From Lutibacter sp. A80 (lineage in GTDB: Bacteria > Bacteroidota > Bacteroidia > Flavobacteriales > Flavobacteriaceae): a stretch of DNA of 64,000 nt. Location of the stretch: the NCBI RefSeq assembly GCF_022429645.1, contig NZ_CP092480.1, positions 124,001-188,000 of the forward strand, read 5' to 3'. Of the stretch, positions 59,430 through 64,000 are shown in pieces; within the stretch, counting starts at the first letter, position 1; every line of letters starts with the position of its first letter. Below the pieces are notes generated by a model, which was given only the letters and a program-made list of their open reading frames with translations, ran no database searches and was not told the origin of the DNA. Position numbers and translations under genes: made by a program.

Positions 59430-61898
59430 CTAATTTAAAAATACAGCATTCACAAAAAAGAGTTTTCCATTTTCCCAGAAAGCTCTGAATAATGGATTGT
59501 CTATCATATAAATAATTGTTCCGCGCCCCTTACTTTCTGTACCGAACAGTAGTGAGTTAGGAATGTTTTTTAAAGCATTAGGACCTGCATAACCAGATAC
59601 ATGTTCAAAATTTTCTGGAAAATAAGCTACATTATATCCACTTTCTAATAATTGATACGAAGTAGAACTTTGTTTTAAACTATAATAATTTGTATCGTAA
59701 CCATAGGCTAATGGATGCGATGTATCAACAGTGCTTTTAAAAATACTTCCTGTAATTGCATTTTTAATGTACTCGTTTTCTCTTTGATCAAACGGAATTA
59801 GATTTAATTTTTGTTTGGAATCAGCATCTTCATTTTCTTGTCTTTTTAGGCCAAAACCTTCTGTATCTGCAAAATTATTTACGGAGCTACCTAATGCTAT
59901 TATTTTTCCACCATTTGTGGCATAAGAACTTAGTTTTTTCAATGTTTGCTCATTTGCTCTATAGCCATTAGGTAAAATTAAAGTTTGATATTTAGTTAAG
60001 TCAATTCTGTTAAGATTTGCAGTGTTTAAAATGTTTAAAGGGTATTTTAACTGGGTTTCAAAAAAGTGCCAAATTTCACCAAAACTTAAAGAAGAAGTTC
60101 CTTCTCCAGCCAAAACTGCAATTTTTTTAGATGTTATAAGTTGTATGTTTGAAGATCCAAAGTCTGCACCACTAGTTACAAAACCAGTATTGGAAGTGCT
60201 AAGTTTTTTGTTTAATCTATTGGCTATTTCTACAATGCTTGCATCAAAATTAGCGATGTGTTTATTTTCGCCTCTCATAATAAGTAGTGTACCTTTTTTA
60301 AATTCATTCCCTTCAACCGAAAAATCTTTATAACTAAAGCGTACATTAAATCCTTTTTCTAATAAATCACCTAATAATTCAGCATCAGAAACTTCATTCC
60401 ATTTATGTAAGTAAGCATAGGCATTTTTAGCAATTTTATTTGTGTAATCTTGCTTGTTAACCTCTACTAATTCAGAGTCGAAAGTAATGTTGTTTTTGGT
60501 TGCAAAACCTTGTAAACCGTATGCATAAGGTAAACTCCAGGCAGTAATATCGTATGTTATTGGTGTTGAAAGTTGTGTTTCTTGTTCAAATAAAACCTTA
60601 ACCATTTTACCTTTTGGTTGATTTGTAGGTATTATTAGATCGTTTTTACCGGTAGTTAAACTCTCGGTAGATTTGCTATTATAATTATATGCTTTTACAT
60701 TTTTTCCTTTAGAAATATAAAAATCAATTTCATGTTTTTGTAAAAGATTTATTACACCTTTAATTTTTTCAGGAGCACCTCTTAAAATGTAATTTTTATA
60801 AGCTAGTTTAGAATTATCGAAGAACTTAGAAAATTCCACTAACATTTTTGATGTGTTTTTAACTGCAACTTCAACAGTTGATAGTCCTGTTGTTGTATGG
60901 TGTGCAATTCTGTCTTTTAAAGTTAAAATAGTATTGTTTTCTGTTACAATTCCTAAACCAGCCATTCCGTGTCCTGCTTGTTCGTAGGTCATACCAATAG
61001 CTCCAACGTACGTTGGGTAGGTGTCTCCATAACTTGGGTACAGTAAATCAAAAGACTCTTTTGTAAAATAACGCCAGCCTTCTTTGTCGAAATGTTTTGC
61101 ATGATTTTTTCCAATTTCAGTTTGAAAGTCGCGTTGCCAAGTTGTAATAATTTCGTGAAAAGGTTCTGCTGCAGGAGCAAAATAATAAGGGTTATTTATA
61201 AACTGTTCGTGAAAATCTACATGAACTTGTGGCATCCACTTATTATATATTTTTAAACGTTGTTGCGATTCAATTTGTGTTGCCCAAGCCCAATCTCTAT
61301 TTAAATCAAATAAATAATGGTTTGGTCTTCCGCTAGGCCAAGGTTCTTTGTGTTCACTTACATCTGGATTTGTGTTATAAGGGGTGCTTTTGGTTTGGTT
61401 GTACCAATTAACATAGCGATCTCGCCCATCCGGATTTAAACAAGGGTCTATAATAACAACGGTGTTTTTTAACCAACCTTGTTTTTCGGTAATTAATTTA
61501 TACAAGGTAAGCATTGCAGCTTCAGAGGCAGAAGCTTCATTACCGTGTACATTATAACTTAACCACACAATACCAATTTCAGATTGTGGTTCACCTTTTA
61601 ATATTCCTGTTCTTTGTAAGTTAGATTTTCTAATAGCTTCTAAATTTTTACTATTTTCTTCTGAAGAAATAAAGGAAACATATAAAGGTCTATGTTCGTT
61701 TGTTTCACCATATTTTTCTAGAGAAACATTTACAGAATTAGAACTAACATAGTTAAAATAATCTATTATTTTATGGTGTCTTGTAAATTGTGTTCCTAAT
61801 TCATATCCTAAAAATTCTGAAGGTGATTGAATTGTTTGAGCAAAACTAATAAGTGTAAAAAATGTACTAATTAGAAGTGAAAGGCGAAAGTTTTTCAT
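59430..61898 (-). CDS. M14-family zinc carboxypeptidase-like protein
   Basis: 822 residues with a signal peptide (to about residue 20). Zinc ligands are H118 and E121 (NVHGNE) with a later His in PQVHVDFHE; DPCLNPDGRDRYVNW and DLNRDWAW are family motifs. A C-terminal half of about 450 residues (glutamine amidotransferase-like, with IKLILPNGYRANEQT and GGKIIALGSS phrases) is usual in this Bacteroidetes group. It acts outside the cell or in the periplasm on peptides. A minus-strand TACATTTG at 61920-61927 may be its -7 box. Confidence 0.9.
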   Translation of the reverse strand: MKNFRLSLLISTFFTLISFAQTIQSPSEFLGYELGTQFTRHHKIIDYFNYVSSNSVNVSLEKYGETNEHRPLYVSFISSEENSKNLEAIRKSNLQRTGILKGEPQSEIGIVWLSYNVHGNEASASEAAMLTLYKLITEKQGWLKNTVVIIDPCLNPDGRDRYVNWYNQTKSTPYNTNPDVSEHKEPWPSGRPNHYLFDLNRDWAWATQIESQQRLKIYNKWMPQVHVDFHEQFINNPYYFAPAAEPFHEIITTWQRDFQTEIGKNHAKHFDKEGWRYFTKESFDLLYPSYGDTYPTYVGAIGMTYEQAGHGMAGLGIVTENNTILTLKDRIAHHTTTGLSTVEVAVKNTSKMLVEFSKFFDNSKLAYKNYILRGAPEKIKGVINLLQKHEIDFYISKGKNVKAYNYNSKSTESLTTGKNDLIIPTNQPKGKMVKVLFEQETQLSTPITYDITAWSLPYAYGLQGFATKNNITFDSELVEVNKQDYTNKIAKNAYAYLHKWNEVSDAELLGDLLEKGFNVRFSYKDFSVEGNEFKKGTLLIMRGENKHIANFDASIVEIANRLNKKLSTSNTGFVTSGADFGSSNIQLITSKKIAVLAGEGTSSLSFGEIWHFFETQLKYPLNILNTANLNRIDLTKYQTLILPNGYRANEQTLKKLSSYATNGGKIIALGSSVNNFADTEGFGLKRQENEDADSKQKLNLIPFDQRENEYIKNAITGSIFKSTVDTSHPLAYGYDTNYYSLKQSSTSYQLLESGYNVAYFPENFEHVSGYAGPNALKNIPNSLLFGTESKGRGTIIYMIDNPLFRAFWENGKLFFVNAVFLN

Positions 61899-61998
61899 AA
61901 ATTATAAAAATTAAAGGTCCAAATGTACTTAAATTAACTTAATTAAAACATTGTATAAATTGTATCGTTTGTTTTATTTTTACCAAAAACTATAATTT

Positions 61999-62697
61999 GT
62001 GAAACAAGCTTATTTTAATTGGAGTACAGGGAAAGATTCAGCATTGGCATTGTACAAAATTTTACAGCATAAAGAGTATGCTGTTGGAACCTTACTAACT
62101 ACCGTAAATCAAAAACTTAATAGGGTTTCTATGCATGGTGTTGCTGAAAAATTATTAGAACAGCAAGCAAAAGAAATAGGATTGCCTCTAACAAAAATAT
62201 ATTTTCCTGAAGAGGTTTCTATGGAAAGTTATAATGCTATTATGCACTCAAACTTGCTTAAAATTATTACTGAAAAAGAGTATAAGTATTCAATTTTTGG
62301 AGACATTTTTTTAGAAGATTTAAAGGAATTTAGAGAAGTTAAATTAGCCGAACTAAATTTAAAAGGCGTTTTTCCTTTATGGAAATTAAAAACCAGCAGT
62401 ATTATTAAAGAGTTTATAGATTTAGGTTTTAAAGCTATTACTGTTTCTGTTAATGCTAATTTGTTAGATAAGAGTTTTGTTGGTAGAATTATTGATGAAA
62501 GTTTTATCAACGATTTACCAGATAATGTTGATGTTTGTGGTGAAAATGGTGAATTTCATACATTTGTTTTCGACGGTCCTATTTTTAAAAATCCAATACC
62601 TTTTGAAATAGGAGAGAAGGTGTTGAAAACCTATTCTTCAGATAAATCAGCTACTTGGGATTCTAAATTTTGGTATTGTAATTTAATTTCTAAATAA
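61999..62697 (+). CDS. Dph6/MJ0570-type ATP pyrophosphatase
   Basis: 232 residues. The N-terminal PP-loop WSTGKDSALALYK binds ATP, and GEFHTFVFDGPIF closes the family fold. Members include diphthine ammonia ligase in eukaryotes and archaea; in bacteria, which lack diphthamide, the acceptor is unknown. A GTG start at 61999 is used (product MKQAYFNWSTGKDS, matching relatives in length). Confidence 0.87.
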   Translation: MKQAYFNWSTGKDSALALYKILQHKEYAVGTLLTTVNQKLNRVSMHGVAEKLLEQQAKEIGLPLTKIYFPEEVSMESYNAIMHSNLLKIITEKEYKYSIFGDIFLEDLKEFREVKLAELNLKGVFPLWKLKTSSIIKEFIDLGFKAITVSVNANLLDKSFVGRIIDESFINDLPDNVDVCGENGEFHTFVFDGPIFKNPIPFEIGEKVLKTYSSDKSATWDSKFWYCNLISK

Positions 62698-62837
62698 AAG
62701 GATCTTAACCCTCTAAAATTTAGTTATTTCTTTAACCTATTTTTAACGTTTATGGGTGATTTAGGTTACAATTGTTGTGGCTTTTATGTTTTAAATTTAC
62801 ACTATAAAAAAATAATAAATATTTAAAACATACATAA

Positions 62838-63548
62838 ATGGAAGAAGAAAAAGAATATACAGGAATGCCAAGAATTGGAGATAAAGCTCCAGAGTTTAAA
62901 GCAGTAACAACACAAGGAAATATTGACTTTCCAAGTGATTATAAAGGTGATTGGGTAATTTTATTTAGCCATCCAGCAGATTTTACACCAGTATGTACTT
63001 CAGAGTTTATAACCTTTGCTAGTTTAGAAGAAAAGTTTGCAAATGCTAATTGTAAATTGGTAGGTTTATCTATAGATGGTTTATATAGCCATATAGCTTG
63101 GCTGCGTTCAATTAAAGATAAAATTGAATACAAAGGCTTGAAAAATGTTGAGGTTAAATTTCCTTTAATTGAAGACATTACTATGGAAGTTGCAAAAAAA
63201 TATGGTATGGTACAACCAAATGAGGCTGCAACGCAAGCAGTAAGAGCCGTATTTGTAATTGATCCAGAAGGAGTTATTAGAACAATTATTTACTATCCTT
63301 TAAGCTTAGGTAGAAACTTTGATGAATTGTATAGAGTTGTAGTTGCTTTACAAACAGCAGATGCATTTGGTGTTGCAACACCAGCAGATTGGAGACCAGG
63401 AGATGATGTAATTATTGGTCCTGCAGGTTCTTGTGGTGCTGCTGAAGATAGAATGCAAGGTAAAGAAGATATGGATTGTAAAGATTGGTACTTCTGTTCT
63501 AAAAAATTAGATAAAGATGTAGTGCTTAAAAAAGTGCTTAAGAAATAA
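62838..63548 (+). CDS. Peroxiredoxin, Prx6/1-Cys type
   Basis: 236 residues. The peroxidatic C53 lies in HPADFTPVCTSEF. The C-terminal half (RAVFVIDPEGVIRTIIYYP) and length fit the Prx6 branch. Three further Cys (C199, C214, C220) in the tail could act as resolving Cys or bind metal. It reduces peroxides in the cytoplasm. A hairpin terminator follows. Confidence 0.95.
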   Translation: MEEEKEYTGMPRIGDKAPEFKAVTTQGNIDFPSDYKGDWVILFSHPADFTPVCTSEFITFASLEEKFANANCKLVGLSIDGLYSHIAWLRSIKDKIEYKGLKNVEVKFPLIEDITMEVAKKYGMVQPNEAATQAVRAVFVIDPEGVIRTIIYYPLSLGRNFDELYRVVVALQTADAFGVATPADWRPGDDVIIGPAGSCGAAEDRMQGKEDMDCKDWYFCSKKLDKDVVLKKVLKK

Positions 63549-63577
63549 AATAGTTATTTGTTTAATTAATGGTGAAG

Positions 63578-63612
63578 CTGTCTAAAATTTAAAATTTTTA
63601 GGCAGTTTTTTT
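63578..63612 (+). terminator. Terminator of the peroxiredoxin gene
   Basis: CTGTCTAAAA and TTTTTAGGCAG form a stem with one G-T pair (63578-63605) followed by a run of T. Confidence 0.7.
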
Positions 63613-63629
63613 TAGCCTGAATATTTTTT

Positions 63630-64000
63630 TTAAAAATAATAAGCAGTAGTACTATAAATTTCCTTTAAAACAAAATAACTTTCCAAAACACCAATATTTT
63701 CAATCTTAGATAATTTTAACCTCACAAATTCGTGGTACTCATCTAAATCTCCAAGATTAATTTTTAAGAAAAAATCAACCTTACCAGCCATATGGTAGCA
63801 TTCTTGCACTTCTTTTAAAGCTTTAATTTGTCTTTCAAATTTTTCAATAAAACCTTCGTTGTGGTATCTTAGAGAAACCATACAAACAGCAGTAATTGGT
63901 TGGTTAACAAGTCTTTTGTCTAAAATAGCTACATATTTTTTTATATATCCATTTTTTTCAAGCCTTCTAATTCTTTCATAAACTGGAGAAGCAGAAAGAT
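63630..64000 (-). CDS. Lrp/AsnC-family transcriptional regulator (N terminus beyond the window)
   Basis: The minus strand reads on past a Met at 63881 to the window edge: LSASPVYERIRRLEKNGYIK is the recognition helix of an Lrp-type HTH, followed by the ligand-binding RAM domain (AGKVDFFLKINLGDLDEYHEFV). It controls amino-acid-related genes in relatives. About 30 residues of the N terminus are missing. The divergent or upstream gene is not visible. Confidence 0.9.
   Translation of the reverse strand, partial: LSASPVYERIRRLEKNGYIKKYVAILDKRLVNQPITAVCMVSLRYHNEGFIEKFERQIKALKEVQECYHMAGKVDFFLKINLGDLDEYHEFVRLKLSKIENIGVLESYFVLKEIYSTTAYYF

Overview
The window is a 64-kb piece of a low-GC chromosome from a marine-type member of the Bacteroidetes, almost certainly the family Flavobacteriaceae. 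The evidence is the strongly AT-rich base composition, start codons without Shine-Dalgarno sequences, repeated matches to the Bacteroidetes promoter (TTTG, about 20 bp, then TAnnTTTG), and typical gene families: a GlmU-like nucleotidyltransferase, an L28-L33-DUF4295 ribosomal trio, 2TM-domain proteins, DUF3526 permeases, LytTR regulators, and outer-membrane beta-barrel and OmpA/PKD proteins. I saw no rRNA, tRNA, CRISPR array or intact insertion sequence. The species cannot be named from sequence reading alone.

Layout. 1-4745: a partial TetR-like regulator faces a tight nine-gene operon. It holds a 6-pyruvoyl-tetrahydropterin-synthase-like protein, GTP cyclohydrolase I, a short conserved protein, an SDR protein lacking the catalytic Tyr, glutathione peroxidase, TspO, SRPBCC and CIA30 proteins, and a conserved hypothetical. 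The shared intergenic region carries a repeated TTTGTTTA motif. 5134-14182: pyruvate:ferredoxin oxidoreductase, a HEPN protein, a GlmU-like protein, divergent MutS2-like protein and uracil-DNA glycosylase, and a lipoprotein with an OB-fold-like end. 14364-18359 (minus): a small membrane protein, GT2 glycosyltransferase, ECF-type sigma factor, a Nramp-like transporter lacking the metal-binding motifs, and lipoyl synthase. 18788-20896 (minus): an EF-G paralogue whose catalytic His is Leu.

21164-24546: a LytS/LytTR two-component locus. The kinase is fused to a 2TM domain and followed by two free 2TM proteins. A 21-bp-spaced direct repeat upstream looks like a LytTR operator. 24731-27970: ribosomal protein S1, an outer-membrane protein and a CsaA-like protein. 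27983-35845: a 1490-residue OmpA-type protein with seven near-identical 87-residue repeats, an Mpo1-like membrane protein and a 910-residue outer-membrane beta-barrel protein. 35848-40886 looks like inserted DNA. It holds a six-repeat PKD lipoprotein, small lipoproteins and Hsp20, and is flanked by a 374-bp direct duplication of the beta-barrel gene's 3' end.

41436-50835 is mostly housekeeping: an NTF2-like protein, FAH-family hydrolase, CinA, L28/L33/DUF4295, FtsY, amidase, a beta-lactamase-like serine hydrolase and RimO. 51111-59278 is the most interesting block. Behind a Fur/Zur-type 7-1-7 palindrome lie a MerC-like protein, a small His/Cys protein, a ZigA-type COG0523 GTPase, a three-gene ABC-2 exporter, a LolD/FtsX-type ABC pair whose permease carries a 58-residue segment with 20 histidines, and a secreted DUF3299-like protein. 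I read this as a zinc-scarcity system related to the Zur-regulated PA4063-PA4066 and ZrgABCDE operons, with the His-rich metal-binding part built into the permease. 59430-64000: an M14 peptidase, a Dph6-like ATP pyrophosphatase, a 1-Cys peroxiredoxin and a partial Lrp/AsnC regulator.
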